From: Prochlorococcus sp. AG-436-M02
GTDB lineage: Bacteria; Cyanobacteriota; Cyanobacteriia; PCC-6307; Cyanobiaceae
Reading direction: 5' to 3'
DNA: 64,000 nucleotides
Assembly: GCA_003212515.1 (NCBI GenBank)
Contig: QCPL01000005.1
Span: 1-64,000 of the forward strand
The translations under genes were made by a program, and so were the position numbers. The notes beneath the pieces were generated by a model. It was not told the DNA's origin and did no database searches. It worked only from the letters and a program-made list of their open reading frames with translations. This document shows positions 28,471 through 38,443 of this stretch, piece after piece (the stretch's first letter is position 1; each line of letters opens with the position of its first letter).

Positions 28471-29639
28471 GGCAATTCACTGCCTACAGCTTCTTTGATA
28501 TTCCGACATCCATGTCGATTCAGTTGAGTGATTAAACCCTCAAGTATATGAGGAACTAGAATAGGACCTTGAAAAATCCATCCTGTGTATACTTGTATAA
28601 GAGATGCACCAGCTGCAATACGCTCCCAAGCACTTTCTGCAGAATCAATACCTCCAACACCTACTAAAGGTAAATCTTCTCCTGCATTTTTTCTTAACCG
28701 TCTAAGTACTTCTAAGGCTCTTGAACGCAATGGATTGCCACTAAGTCCACCTTGCTCTAGGCTAAGTGGCTTTCCAGTTTGTAAAATAATGCGTTTTTCT
28801 AGACCTAATCTATCTAAACTAGTATTAGTGGCGATAATTCCCGCCAACCCTTCTTGATAGGCTACTTGTGCTAGATTATCAATTTCTTTATTATTTAAAT
28901 CTGGAGCAATCTTAACAAGGAGTGGTGGGCAAGAAGTCAAACGTCTAAGTTTTTTTATCAATTTTCTTAATTCTGTTGAATCTTGTAATTTACGTAGTCC
29001 CGGTGTATTTGGCGAACTGACATTAATAACTGCATAATCAGCCAATGATCCCAAGATTTCAAGAGAATAAGCATAATCATCAGGCGCATCTTCAAGAGCA
29101 GTTATTTTTGACTTGCCTAAATTCAGACCAATGATTGACGACCTACTCCCTGGTGGTGGTAACCTCTGCTTCTCAAGAGTTTCTTTCATTTTTGATGCCC
29201 CACGATTGTTAAATCCCATTCGATTTAAAGCAGCCTTTTCTTTTGAGAGTCGGAAAAGTCTTGGCTTGGGGTTGCCTAATTGAGCATGCCAAGTGACTGT
29301 GCCCAGTTCAACAAAGCCAAAGCCAAAGTTGTGCCATATAGAAGCTGCAATTCCATTTTTGTCAAATCCTGCAGCAAGCCCTAAGGGATTCTGAAAGTTA
29401 CATCCAAATAAAGTTTGCTCTAGCTTGGCATCTCTACGCTGTAGCTCTTTCTCTAATTCCTCCAACAATGTAGCTATACCTGGCCATTTTCTATAAAGGG
29501 CGGCTTTCTCTAGACTATTAAGAGTGAGTTGGCTTAGTTGTTCAGCATCAATGCCATCGTCTCGTTCAAGGATGTGCCCAAAGAACTGCTTGTACAAAAA
29601 ATTACTTGAGAAGAACCTAGTTTGTGAGTTATTTCCCAT
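28461..29639 (-). CDS. pyrD: Dihydroorotate dehydrogenase, class 2 (PyrD)
   Basis: This membrane-associated, quinone-linked enzyme of pyrimidine synthesis binds FMN. Motifs are [13 protein letters not shown], the catalytic-serine segment [19 protein letters not shown], and [27 protein letters not shown]. The N-terminal ~45 residues are helical, as in class 2 enzymes that dock on the membrane. The ATG at 29639 gives 392 residues. A GTG at 29657 would overlap rnhA. Order is rnhA-pyrD-cobC-like on one strand. Confidence 0.94.
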   Translation of the reverse strand: MGNNSQTRFFSSNFLYKQFFGHILERDDGIDAEQLSQLTLNSLEKAALYRKWPGIATLLEELEKELQRRDAKLEQTLFGCNFQNPLGLAAGFDKNGIAASIWHNFGFGFVELGTVTWHAQLGNPKPRLFRLSKEKAALNRMGFNNRGASKMKETLEKQRLPPPGSRSSIIGLNLGKSKITALEDAPDDYAYSLEILGSLADYAVINVSSPNTPGLRKLQDSTELRKLIKKLRRLTSCPPLLVKIAPDLNNKEIDNLAQVAYQEGLAGIIATNTSLDRLGLEKRIILQTGKPLSLEQGGLSGNPLRSRALEVLRRLRKNAGEDLPLVGVGGIDSAESAWERIAAGASLIQVYTGWIFQGPILVPHILEGLITQLNRHGCRNIKEAVGSELPWV

Positions 29640-29646
29640 TTTACTT

Positions 29647-30126
29647 TTAATGATCACATTGAAGTTTTATAGCAATTTTTTTTGAAAAGCTTACTGCGAT
29701 ATCATCTACTCTTTCATTATCAGGATCGCCATTATGACCTTTTACATATTTGAGAGATACATTAGATAAACGAGATTCATCTAATACTTTCCATAAATCT
29801 TGATTAAGAACTGCTTTTCCAGAAGCGGTTTTCCAACCTTTTTTCTTCCAGCCTTGCATCCAAGTATCAAAGCCATTAATTAGATATTTACTATCTGTTC
29901 GGATTGCAAGTGTTGGATGTCTATCAAGTTGTTTTAATTCCTTAAGAATCTCTATTGCAGCCTGAAGTTCCATACGATTATTTGTTGTTTGTGCTTCATA
30001 TCCACCAAATTCTTGAATTGTCCCATCTTCAAAACGTATTAGTGCACCCCATCCACCTGGGCCAGGATTGCCACTACATGCTCCATCAGTTGCGGCTGCT
30101 ATTACTTGACCATGTGCTTGGATCAT
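29647..30126 (-). CDS. rnhA: Ribonuclease HI
   Basis: RNase HI cuts RNA in RNA-DNA hybrids. The 159-residue protein has the four acidic catalytic positions: Asp in [18 protein letters not shown], Glu in [11 protein letters not shown], Asp in [11 protein letters not shown], and Asp in NERVDDIAV. The ATG at 30126 is chosen over an in-frame codon at 30189, because the longer version would be translated through the terminator hairpin of the ribosomal operon. No promoter can fit between that hairpin and the start, so expression may depend on readthrough or an upstream promoter. Confidence 0.94.
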   Translation of the reverse strand: MIQAHGQVIAAATDGACSGNPGPGGWGALIRFEDGTIQEFGGYEAQTTNNRMELQAAIEILKELKQLDRHPTLAIRTDSKYLINGFDTWMQGWKKKGWKTASGKAVLNQDLWKVLDESRLSNVSLKYVKGHNGDPDNERVDDIAVSFSKKIAIKLQCDH

Positions 30127-30127
30127 T

Positions 30128-30157
30128 GAAAAAAATAGCCGGTCAAATATGACCGGC
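30128..30157 (-). terminator. Intrinsic terminator of the secE-rplL operon
   Basis: An eight-base perfect stem (GCCGGTCA at 30138-30145 and its complement at 30150-30157) with a four-base loop is followed on the minus strand by a run of seven Ts. It lies about 45 bases after the rplL stop and directly in front of rnhA. Confidence 0.9.
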
Positions 30158-30203
30158 GACAAAGAACAGAAATTAGACCTTATGCGCAAATAATAGCTAG
30201 GAA

Positions 30204-30596
30204 TTACTTAAGAGTTACTTTCCCACCTACTTCTTCTATTGCTTTTTTTAGAGCTTCAGCTTCATCTTTGGAAATGCCTTCTTTTATGGTTTTTGGCGCT
30301 GCCTCTACCATTGCTTTAGCATCACCTAAGCCTAAGCCCGTAGCGTTTCTTACTTCTTTAAGAACTTTGATTTTGGCAGAAGCATCGAAGCTTTCTAGCA
30401 CAACATCAAATTCGGTTTTTTCTTCAGCAGCAGCTTCACCACCACCACTGGCTGCACCTGGAGCTGCCATGACGACCCCAGCAGAAGCTGCTGCTGAGAC
30501 GCCAAAGGCATCTTCTATTTGTTTAACAAGCTCTGAGGCTTCTAGCAGGGAAAGAGACTTAAGTGACTCTAAAATCTCGTCTGTTTTTGAAGACAT
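30204..30596 (-). CDS. rplL: 50S ribosomal protein L7/L12
   Basis: The 130-residue stalk protein recruits translation factors to the ribosome. An N-terminal dimerisation helix, an Ala/Gly-rich flexible hinge ([16 protein letters not shown]) and the C-terminal factor-binding domain ([20 protein letters not shown]...VGGKVTLK) are all evident. It is the last gene of the ribosomal operon, after rplJ, and is followed by a strong terminator. Confidence 0.98.
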   Translation of the reverse strand: MSSKTDEILESLKSLSLLEASELVKQIEDAFGVSAAASAGVVMAAPGAASGGGEAAAEEKTEFDVVLESFDASAKIKVLKEVRNATGLGLGDAKAMVEAAPKTIKEGISKDEAEALKKAIEEVGGKVTLK

Positions 30597-30651
30597 GATT
30601 GGAATACAAAAAGTATTTGGGAGAAAAAGTTTTAGTCGAAGATTTTGCTAG

Positions 30652-31179
30652 TTAGCTTTCGCTACTTTCAGCATGTTGTTTAAGCGACCTTGCTATGCCA
30701 GAAGGAACCTCATTAATACCAACAGCAATTTTTGTAGTGATGGAATTTAATGCTCCAGCAATTTGTGCCATGAGTACTTCTTTCGAAGGTAGAGCAGCAA
30801 TTGCTTTTATTTCATCAAGAGTAAGAAGTTTGCCTTCAAAAAGGCCTCCTTTTGTCTCAGATTTTTTGGTTTCCTTTTGGAAAGATTGGACTGCTTTAAG
30901 AGCACTTCCTACATCGCCTTTTACAAGAACAAATGCATTAGTGCCACTTAATAAAGATTCAAGGCCTGTCCAAGAAGAATTCCCATTAATTGCTTTACGC
31001 ATCAAGGTGTTTTTAGCAACCTTGCAGATGCCTTTGCTTGGCTCTAGACGAGAACGCAAATCAGACATCTCTTTAATGGATAAGCCCTTGAAATCAAGAA
31101 CTAAAGCCATTTCAGCTTCGTCGAGGAGGCCTTTAATCTCTTCGACAATTTGTTTTTTGCTCTCCAGCGTGCGGCCCAT
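30652..31179 (-). CDS. rplJ: 50S ribosomal protein L10
   Basis: L10 anchors the L7/L12 stalk on 23S rRNA. The protein starts [15 protein letters not shown] at ATG 31179 (175 residues). An in-frame upstream codon at 31215 would add 12 residues taken from the leader and is unlikely. The N-terminal half ([30 protein letters not shown]) is well conserved. The C-terminal helix ([17 protein letters not shown]) binds L7/L12. Control by the L10 leader RNA upstream is expected. Confidence 0.97.
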   Translation of the reverse strand: MGRTLESKKQIVEEIKGLLDEAEMALVLDFKGLSIKEMSDLRSRLEPSKGICKVAKNTLMRKAINGNSSWTGLESLLSGTNAFVLVKGDVGSALKAVQSFQKETKKSETKGGLFEGKLLTLDEIKAIAALPSKEVLMAQIAGALNSITTKIAVGINEVPSGIARSLKQHAESSES

Positions 31180-31282
31180 AGGGATTGGATCGAATCGGGG
31201 GAAGAAGCGGGACATACGGCCGTTTAATCTCTCAAAACAAAGAGACGAGGCAGCCGTTGATTCAATCCATTTATGGAAAATC

Positions 31283-31378
31283 TTTGCGTTTACCTCGGCA
31301 GGATTTTAATGAATTAATCTGAAAGTTTTATTCAGAACCATCCAGACCTGCTGTCTATGGCCGGGCGCATGCCCGTTT
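31283..31378 (-). promoter_or_regulatory. L10 leader (autoregulatory rplJ mRNA element)
   Basis: On the minus strand, between rplA and rplJ, the sequence contains TAGACAGCAGGT followed about 40 bases later by CCTGCCGAGGT. The two CAGG/CCTG arms can pair. AGACAGCAGG...CCTGCCGAGG is the signature of the L10 leader, where L10 (with L7/L12) binds a kink-turn-like site to repress its own operon. A short GC hairpin (31362-31375) precedes it. The match is by recalled consensus; boundaries are approximate. Confidence 0.75.
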
Positions 31379-31418
31379 TGGAATTAACCAATACTCTTAC
31401 CTTACAACAAAGAGGTTT

Positions 31419-32123
31419 CTAATCTTCTTTATTGTCTTGCAAAGCAGCAAAATCTACCTCGACAGAAGGTCCCATAGTTGAAGTGATATAAAGACTTTTC
31501 CAGTAACGGCCCTTTGCACCACTTGGCTTATTCCTATCAATAGTCTCATGCAAGACCTTAAGGTTTGCATAAAGATCTTCTTCCGAAAAACTTGCTTTTC
31601 CAAAACGAACATGGACAATTCCTGCCCTGTCAGCTCTGAATTCAAGTTTCCCAGCTTTAAATTCTTTTATTGCTCCAGTTAGATCTGTAGTAACAGTTCC
31701 AGCCTTAGGGTTTGGCATTAGGCCTCTAGGACCAAGTACACGGCCTAGTTTTGCAACTTTAGGCATCATGTCTGGTGTTGAAATCAGTAGATCAAAATTG
31801 AGTTCTCCTTTATTGATTGTTTCAATTAAATCTTCTTCTCCAGAAAGGTCTGCTCCTGCTTTGTTCGCCTCAACAATTTTTTCGCCTTTTGAGATAACCG
31901 CAATTCGTACTTTTTGACCAGTACCTTTTGGAAGTGCAACTGTAGTTCTTAGTTGTTGGTCCGTGTATTTTGGGTCAATACCTAAACGGATATGCGCTTC
32001 GATAGTTTCATCGAACTTTGCATTTGCATTTTCTTTAACTAACTTGATTGCGTCTAAAGGCAAATATGACCTCCCCTCAACTTTGGAGGATAGGGCGGCC
32101 ATTCTTTTGGAAGTTTTTTTCAT
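31419..32123 (-). CDS. rplA: 50S ribosomal protein L1
   Basis: L1 forms the mobile stalk near the E site. The 234-residue protein begins [20 protein letters not shown] and contains [16 protein letters not shown], the family signature [19 protein letters not shown], and the C-terminal [13 protein letters not shown]. Length is normal. It lies in the secE-nusG-rplK-rplA-rplJ-rplL order. The gap of about 240 bases to rplJ carries the L10 leader. Confidence 0.98.
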   Translation of the reverse strand: MKKTSKRMAALSSKVEGRSYLPLDAIKLVKENANAKFDETIEAHIRLGIDPKYTDQQLRTTVALPKGTGQKVRIAVISKGEKIVEANKAGADLSGEEDLIETINKGELNFDLLISTPDMMPKVAKLGRVLGPRGLMPNPKAGTVTTDLTGAIKEFKAGKLEFRADRAGIVHVRFGKASFSEEDLYANLKVLHETIDRNKPSGAKGRYWKSLYITSTMGPSVEVDFAALQDNKED

Positions 32124-32211
32124 AAAATTTGGGGTTCAAGCGACGTTTTGGTCTCCCCCTGTAAATGTGGAAAAATTAGGTATGAGAGATAAAGAGTGGT
32201 AAGTGAATTAA

Positions 32212-32637
32212 TCACTCACTAATCGAAACACCCATATTGCGGGCAGTCCCTTCAATTACCTTCATTGCTGATTCAATATTATTACAGTTGAGATCAGGCA
32301 ATTTGGTTTTTGCAATTTCTTCTAGTTGGCTACGGTTAATACTACCGGCTTGACCTTTAGCAGATTCTCCCGAGCCTTTAGCAATTCCTGCAGCCTTGGT
32401 AATAAGCACTGATGCAGGGGGGGTTTTAGTGATAAAAGTGAAACTTCTGTCTTCAAAAACAGATATCTCAACAGGGATTACAAAACCTGCTTTGTCTTGG
32501 GTTCTGGCATTGTATTCCTTACAAAAAGCCATAATGTTAACCCCATGCTGGCCAAGAGCGGGACCAACTGGAGGGGCTGGATTTGCTTTGCCGGCCTGAA
32601 GGGCCAACTTGATCACAGCTACAACTTTCTTTGCCAT
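32212..32637 (-). CDS. rplK: 50S ribosomal protein L11
   Basis: L11 forms the GTPase-associated centre together with 23S rRNA and L10. The 141-residue sequence starts [29 protein letters not shown] and has [13 protein letters not shown]. The C-terminal RNA-binding half includes [15 protein letters not shown] and ends [13 protein letters not shown]. Full length. It sits between nusG and rplA. A hairpin-capable repeat (GCCCA/TGGGC, 32723-32744) lies in the gap after nusG and could be a processing or attenuation site. Confidence 0.98.
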   Translation of the reverse strand: MAKKVVAVIKLALQAGKANPAPPVGPALGQHGVNIMAFCKEYNARTQDKAGFVIPVEISVFEDRSFTFITKTPPASVLITKAAGIAKGSGESAKGQAGSINRSQLEEIAKTKLPDLNCNNIESAMKVIEGTARNMGVSISE

Positions 32638-32754
32638 CTTTCTTGAGAAAATGATTAATTACGGATTACCTTGATAAAAGGAAAATTTTGAAAAGGTTAT
32701 GGGAAACCTACTTCATTTGGATGCCCACTAATTAAATAATGGGCAATTCATCAG

Positions 32755-33414
32755 TTAGTTCTGTTTACTGATCTGAGAGAATTCAAGCTCTACGGGAGTT
32801 TCTCTGCCAAAAATTGAAAGAAGGGCTTTTAACTTATTGCGCTCTCCAGATACCTCTATGACTTCTCCTTGGAAATCTTTAAAAGGTCCTGACGTCACAA
32901 GAATCTGGTCTCCCTCACTTAAATCGAGTTTCACAACTGTTTTCTTTTCTGCCGCTCGTTTGAAAATTCGATTTACTTCTTGCCTACTTAGTGGCCTTGG
33001 TTTTATATGACCACGCCCTCTACCAGTTGCCCTACGGTCTTCAGCTCCAACAAAATTGATGACGTTTGGTGTACTTCGAACCGCCATCATTGTGTCTTCA
33101 TCAAGAACCATTCGCACAAGTACGTATCCAGGGAAGACTTTCTCTTCAGTTGATTGTCTACTCCCATCTTTTTTTACTTTCACCGCAGGAGAGTGAGGAA
33201 TTTCTATCTCAAGGATTCTATTGCTAACCCCTAATGTGACAGATCTTTGCTCAAGAGTAGCTTTGACTTTTTTTTCGCAACTTGAAGCTACTTGAATTGC
33301 ATACCAGCGAGCAATAGTTGTTTTTCCATAAGAGCTGTTCTCCTCGCTATTAGTGGGAGAAGGTATATCCATTACTTGGCTAGATTTGTTGGGTGTGGGT
33401 TCAATTTCTGACAC
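32755..33414 (-). CDS. nusG: Transcription termination/antitermination factor NusG
   Basis: NusG binds RNA polymerase and links it to ribosomes or Rho. The core begins at RWYAIQVASSCEKKVKATLEQR (about residue 37), the NGN domain. A C-terminal KOW domain follows (LDLSEGDQILVTSGPFKDFQGEVIEV). The first ~35 residues are polar and Ser/Pro-rich, and an internal Met at about 15 is a possible alternative start. It lies between secE and rplK in the conserved order. Confidence 0.96.
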   Translation of the reverse strand: MSEIEPTPNKSSQVMDIPSPTNSEENSSYGKTTIARWYAIQVASSCEKKVKATLEQRSVTLGVSNRILEIEIPHSPAVKVKKDGSRQSTEEKVFPGYVLVRMVLDEDTMMAVRSTPNVINFVGAEDRRATGRGRGHIKPRPLSRQEVNRIFKRAAEKKTVVKLDLSEGDQILVTSGPFKDFQGEVIEVSGERNKLKALLSIFGRETPVELEFSQISKQN

Positions 33415-33468
33415 TTTTGAAAGTTGAATTTAAGTGAGGTTGAAAGAAGATGTTGAACTTTTATTTAT

Positions 33469-33711
33469 TCAACGGAAGATTTGTGAGGCCCCCCAGCCGA
33501 AGAACCGGCTGACGGATGCTATTAATGCTGCCGATAGTGTAACCATTAAAATCACGGCTATCGACTCGCTAAATAGTTGTTGTCTACTGGGCCACACAAC
33601 CAGTTTTAACTCATCAACAGTAGAACCTATGAAGCCCTTTTTAGGAGAGGGCTTCTCTTTCTCTGGTTGAGAGAGGGAATCTGGTGTTTCTTGAGGAGTT
33701 GAGCTTGACAC
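33469..33711 (-). CDS. secE: Protein translocase subunit SecE
   Basis: The 80-residue single-pass protein of the SecYEG channel has a polar N-terminus rich in Pro/Ser/Lys. The conserved amphipathic segment GFIGSTVDELKLVVWPSRQQL precedes one C-terminal transmembrane helix (AVILMVTLSAALIASVSRFFGW). It is first in the operon with nusG and the L11-L12 ribosomal proteins. A well-spaced promoter candidate lies just upstream. Confidence 0.95.
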   Translation of the reverse strand: MSSSTPQETPDSLSQPEKEKPSPKKGFIGSTVDELKLVVWPSRQQLFSESIAVILMVTLSAALIASVSRFFGWGASQIFR

Positions 33712-33759
33712 GCTATATAAGCCTGAGGCTAATTATGCCTGTGCGTATGCAATGGCCTT

Positions 33760-33788
33760 TTATAAATAATAGGTTAATCGATAAACAA
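33760..33788 (-). promoter_or_regulatory. Candidate sigma70-type promoter of the secE-rplL operon
   Basis: On the minus strand TTGTTT (33783-33788) and TTATAA (33760-33765) are separated by exactly 17 bases. They are placed about 50 bases before the secE start, in the 81-base gap after the clpB-like gene. Position and spacing fit a housekeeping promoter. Nothing experimental is available from the sequence. Confidence 0.5.
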
Positions 33789-33792
33789 ATTG

Positions 33793-36540
33793 TTAGTTTT
33801 CTGCACAAAACTCTAATGATTTTGAACTGTTTGTAGAAGAGGTTACTCTTACTGCCTTTGCCCCTACAAATTTATTTTCTAATAATTTTGTTGCTAAGGG
33901 ATTTTCTATACGTCTTCTAAGAATTCTTCTTAAGGGTCTAGCACCATATTCTGGTTCATATGCTTCAACAGCAAGACTTTCAATAATCGTGTCATCTAAA
34001 CGCAGTTCTAAGTCTTGTTCTCCTAATAATTTTGTTAATTCAATTAACTGGAGCTTGATTATTTTCTGAAGACTTTCTTGCGTAAGAGGATTAAAACGAA
34101 TAATTTCGTCAATTCGATTTAGGAATTCAGGGCGAAAATTTTTACTTAGTGCATCATTGATACTTTGGCTCAGTTTTAATTCAAGTTCAGAGTGATCTTC
34201 TGTTGGAAGTTGAGAAGATTTTGCATTTTTTAAGATTTCCCTGCTTGCAAGATTGCTTGTCATTACTACGACGGTGTGACGAAAATCTATTGTTCTGCCT
34301 TGAGAGTCAGTTAAGCGACCATCGTCCAAAACTTGTAAAAGGATATTGAATACATCTGGATGCGCTTTTTCAATTTCATCAACTAATAAGACAGCATATG
34401 GTCTGCTACGGATTGCTTCTGTTAGTTGTCCTCCTTGTTCATAGCCGACATATCCAGGTGGTGCTCCAATAAGACGTGCGACTGCATTTCTCTCCATAAA
34501 TTCACTCATATCAAGTCTTACTAAAGCTTCTGACTCGTCAAATAAAGAAGCTGCAAGTGTTTTAGCAAGTTCTGTTTTACCAACACCTGTTGGTCCAAGG
34601 AATAAAAACGAGCCGATAGGCCTGCGACTGTCTTTCATGCCAGCACGCGCTCTTTTGATAGCGGCAGCAACAGCTTTAACGGCTTCATTTTGACCAATGA
34701 CTTTATTAGATAAATCTTGTTCTAGATTCAATAGTTTTTGTCTTTCTTCAGCAAGGACTTTGTTTACTGGGATACCTGTCCATCGCGCAACAATATCTGC
34801 TATATCCTCAGGCGCAACTTCGTTTTTGATAATTGTGTTTCCATCATTTTTTAATCTTTGTAATTCGTTAGATATGAAATTAATTTTTTTCTGTAAATGA
34901 TGCAGTTCATCATATTGAAGCCTTGCAGCTTCCTCTAATTGCCCGTTTGACTCTTCTTCTGAAATAGATAGTTTAATATCCCTCTCTTCATGTATAAGTT
35001 CATTTACTTCCTCTAATAAATTTTTCTCATTATGCCATTTTTCAGTTAGATCATTTAACTTCTGTTCTAAAATATATTGCTGCTCTTCATATTCTTTCCT
35101 ATCACATTCTTCTATTTCATCCTCATCATTTAATAACATAGATTCTATTTTCCTAAGGTTTAATTCTATTTCTTCAATAATTTTAGGTTTAGTAGTTGAT
35201 TCCATTCTAATTTGTGCTGCAGCTTCATCTATAAGATCAATTGCTTTATCTGGTAAACAACGGTCACTGATATATCTATCAGCTAAACGAGCAGCTGTAA
35301 TTAAAGCTTCATCAGCAATATTTACTTCATGATGCTTTTCATAACGCTCTTTAATGCCTCTTAGGATTTCTATGCTTAATTCAAGAGATGGTTCTTTAAT
35401 ATGAACTTGTTGAAATCTTCTATTGAGGGCTTGATCTTTTTCTATGGTTTTCCGATAGCTTTCGGGTGTGGTGGCTCCGATACATCTGATATCGCCATTT
35501 GCGAGTACAGGTTTCAATAAGCTTCCTGCATCTGTGCTAGACCTTTCGCTACTTATAATTGTGTGTAAATCGTCAATAAATAAAACAATACCTGCATTAG
35601 GCTGACTGGCTTCTTTTAGAACTGATCTAAAGCGCTCTTCGAATTGTCCACGGAATTTAGTTCCAGCTATTAATGCACCAATATCTAATAAAATAATCTT
35701 CAAACCTTTTATAGAGTCTGGAACATCTCCTTTAATTATTCTTTGAGCTAACAATTCCGCTATTGCTGTTTTACCTACGCCAGATGAGCCAATAAGAACT
35801 GGGTTATTTTTACCCCTTCTAGATAACACTTTTATTGTAAGCTGAATTTCATTGTTCCTTCCAATTACTGGGTCAAGCTCACCTTTTTCAGCTGCAAGAG
35901 TAAGATCTTTACCATATAAATTAAGTGCGTTAGGTTCTTTTTCTAATGCAAGCTGATTATTCTCTTTTATTTGTTTAGTTTCTATAATTCTATTGCTAAT
36001 ATCAGGATCTTTGCTTTTTCTTATTTTACCATTTTCAGACTTAACTGAGCTGTTTGTAGATCTAGAAATAGTTTGCTGTGATCTTTTCTTGCTTATTGGA
36101 TTTGGAAGACTTTTTAATTTACCTTCTAAGATTTCACTTGTTAAGCCAAGCTCATTAAATAATTCAGAACCAATACGATTATCTCTGGCTAATGCAACAA
36201 GTATGTGTGAGATTTCAATAAATTTCGACCCCCAACTTCTCCGAAATGTATCTGCCCGATCAAGAAGAATTTCTAGGTCTTCACCAATAAATAATTCGAG
36301 TGAATTACAAGCTTCAGTAGTTGCAAGAAATTCTTCTAAGTTATCAAGTAGCTCTAACTTATTAATTGGAAGTGCGTCAATTACATCACGATAGTTTTCA
36401 TCATTAAAGAGAACTTGGAGAATATGCTCTATATCGAAATATTCATGCTTCCACCTTCTAGCTTCTTGTTCACCACTGATTAAGAGATTCCAAGCATCAT
36501 CACTAAAACGATCGGGAGAGGAAGTAAGACTATTAGTCAT
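33793..36540 (-). CDS. ClpB-family Hsp100 disaggregase paralogue (ClpB2-like)
   Basis: This AAA+ protein has about 915 residues with two ATPase modules. In order: an N-terminal Clp_N domain (SDDAWNLLISGEQEARRW...), a Ser/Lys/Asn-rich linker longer than usual (about 155-205), D1 with Walker A GSSGVGKTA, a coiled-coil middle domain as in ClpB, and D2 with GPTGVGKTE and VLLVDEIEKAHPDVFN. The D1 Walker B reads LFIDDLHT, with Asp where the catalytic Glu normally is. The middle domain marks it as ClpB rather than ClpC. ATG 36540 is preferred; 36570 is also in frame. Confidence 0.9.
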   Translation of the reverse strand: MTNSLTSSPDRFSDDAWNLLISGEQEARRWKHEYFDIEHILQVLFNDENYRDVIDALPINKLELLDNLEEFLATTEACNSLELFIGEDLEILLDRADTFRRSWGSKFIEISHILVALARDNRIGSELFNELGLTSEILEGKLKSLPNPISKKRSQQTISRSTNSSVKSENGKIRKSKDPDISNRIIETKQIKENNQLALEKEPNALNLYGKDLTLAAEKGELDPVIGRNNEIQLTIKVLSRRGKNNPVLIGSSGVGKTAIAELLAQRIIKGDVPDSIKGLKIILLDIGALIAGTKFRGQFEERFRSVLKEASQPNAGIVLFIDDLHTIISSERSSTDAGSLLKPVLANGDIRCIGATTPESYRKTIEKDQALNRRFQQVHIKEPSLELSIEILRGIKERYEKHHEVNIADEALITAARLADRYISDRCLPDKAIDLIDEAAAQIRMESTTKPKIIEEIELNLRKIESMLLNDEDEIEECDRKEYEEQQYILEQKLNDLTEKWHNEKNLLEEVNELIHEERDIKLSISEEESNGQLEEAARLQYDELHHLQKKINFISNELQRLKNDGNTIIKNEVAPEDIADIVARWTGIPVNKVLAEERQKLLNLEQDLSNKVIGQNEAVKAVAAAIKRARAGMKDSRRPIGSFLFLGPTGVGKTELAKTLAASLFDESEALVRLDMSEFMERNAVARLIGAPPGYVGYEQGGQLTEAIRSRPYAVLLVDEIEKAHPDVFNILLQVLDDGRLTDSQGRTIDFRHTVVVMTSNLASREILKNAKSSQLPTEDHSELELKLSQSINDALSKNFRPEFLNRIDEIIRFNPLTQESLQKIIKLQLIELTKLLGEQDLELRLDDTIIESLAVEAYEPEYGARPLRRILRRRIENPLATKLLENKFVGAKAVRVTSSTNSSKSLEFCAEN

Positions 36541-36575
36541 TGTTAGTGATTGGTTTTTCTGATATAGCATTTGAA

Positions 36576-36977
36576 TTAATTCTTTGTCTCTTTCGATGCA
36601 AGATCAATTAATTCAATCTTGTAGCCATCTGGGTCTTCAATGAAAGCAATAATTGTTTTGCCATGTTTCATTGGTCCTGGTTGCCGATGAATTTTGCAAC
36701 CATTTTTTTCAATTGATGAACAGGTTTTATAAATATTCTGAACACCTAGTGCAATATGGCCAAAACCATTTCCTAAATCATAATCTTTAGTATCCCAATT
36801 ATGTGTTAGCTCTAGCACGGAAGTCTCTTCTTCTGAACCATAACCAAGAAATGCGAGTGTAAATCGACCCGAAGGATAATCTTTTTGTCTTAAGAGTTGC
36901 ATGCCTAATATTTTCGTGTAAAACCAAATTGATTTTTCTAGATCAGTAACACGAATCATCGTATGAAGTATTTGCAT
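36576..36977 (-). CDS. gloA: Lactoylglutathione lyase (glyoxalase I)
   Basis: The 133-residue VOC-fold enzyme detoxifies methylglyoxal as its glutathione hemithioacetal. It has the classical opening LHTMIRVTDLEKSIWFYTKILGM, metal-binding residues expected at the first His and at Glu in SVLELTHN, GFGHIALGV with the second His, and the closing FIEDPDGYKIELIDL with the last Glu. Full length and close to E. coli GloA. It lies 35 bases upstream of the clpB-like gene on the same strand. A second VOC protein is at 47296-47700. Confidence 0.93.
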   Translation of the reverse strand: MQILHTMIRVTDLEKSIWFYTKILGMQLLRQKDYPSGRFTLAFLGYGSEEETSVLELTHNWDTKDYDLGNGFGHIALGVQNIYKTCSSIEKNGCKIHRQPGPMKHGKTIIAFIEDPDGYKIELIDLASKETKN

Positions 36978-37106
36978 TTTTCAGCAACTCTTTTTTTAAG
37001 ATATCTCCATTCTGCATGTTGTTTTGATTTTTGAAAAAGCTCAGCAAATGCCAAAACCCTGAAAAATTCTCAGTAAATGGGCCCTGGAACTCATAAGATC
37101 TGATAA

Positions 37107-38423
<1,317 letters not shown>

Positions 38424-38443
38424 TTTCCAAATCTATTTATTCT

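Noticed and set aside
30695-31309. 204-codon plus-strand ORF opposite rplJ
   Set aside because: It is a complement shadow of the conserved L10 gene; codon pattern and composition follow rplJ.
35993-36394. 133-codon plus-strand ORF inside the clpB-like gene
   Set aside because: It is antisense to a conserved protein, has no recognisable motif and no promoter context.
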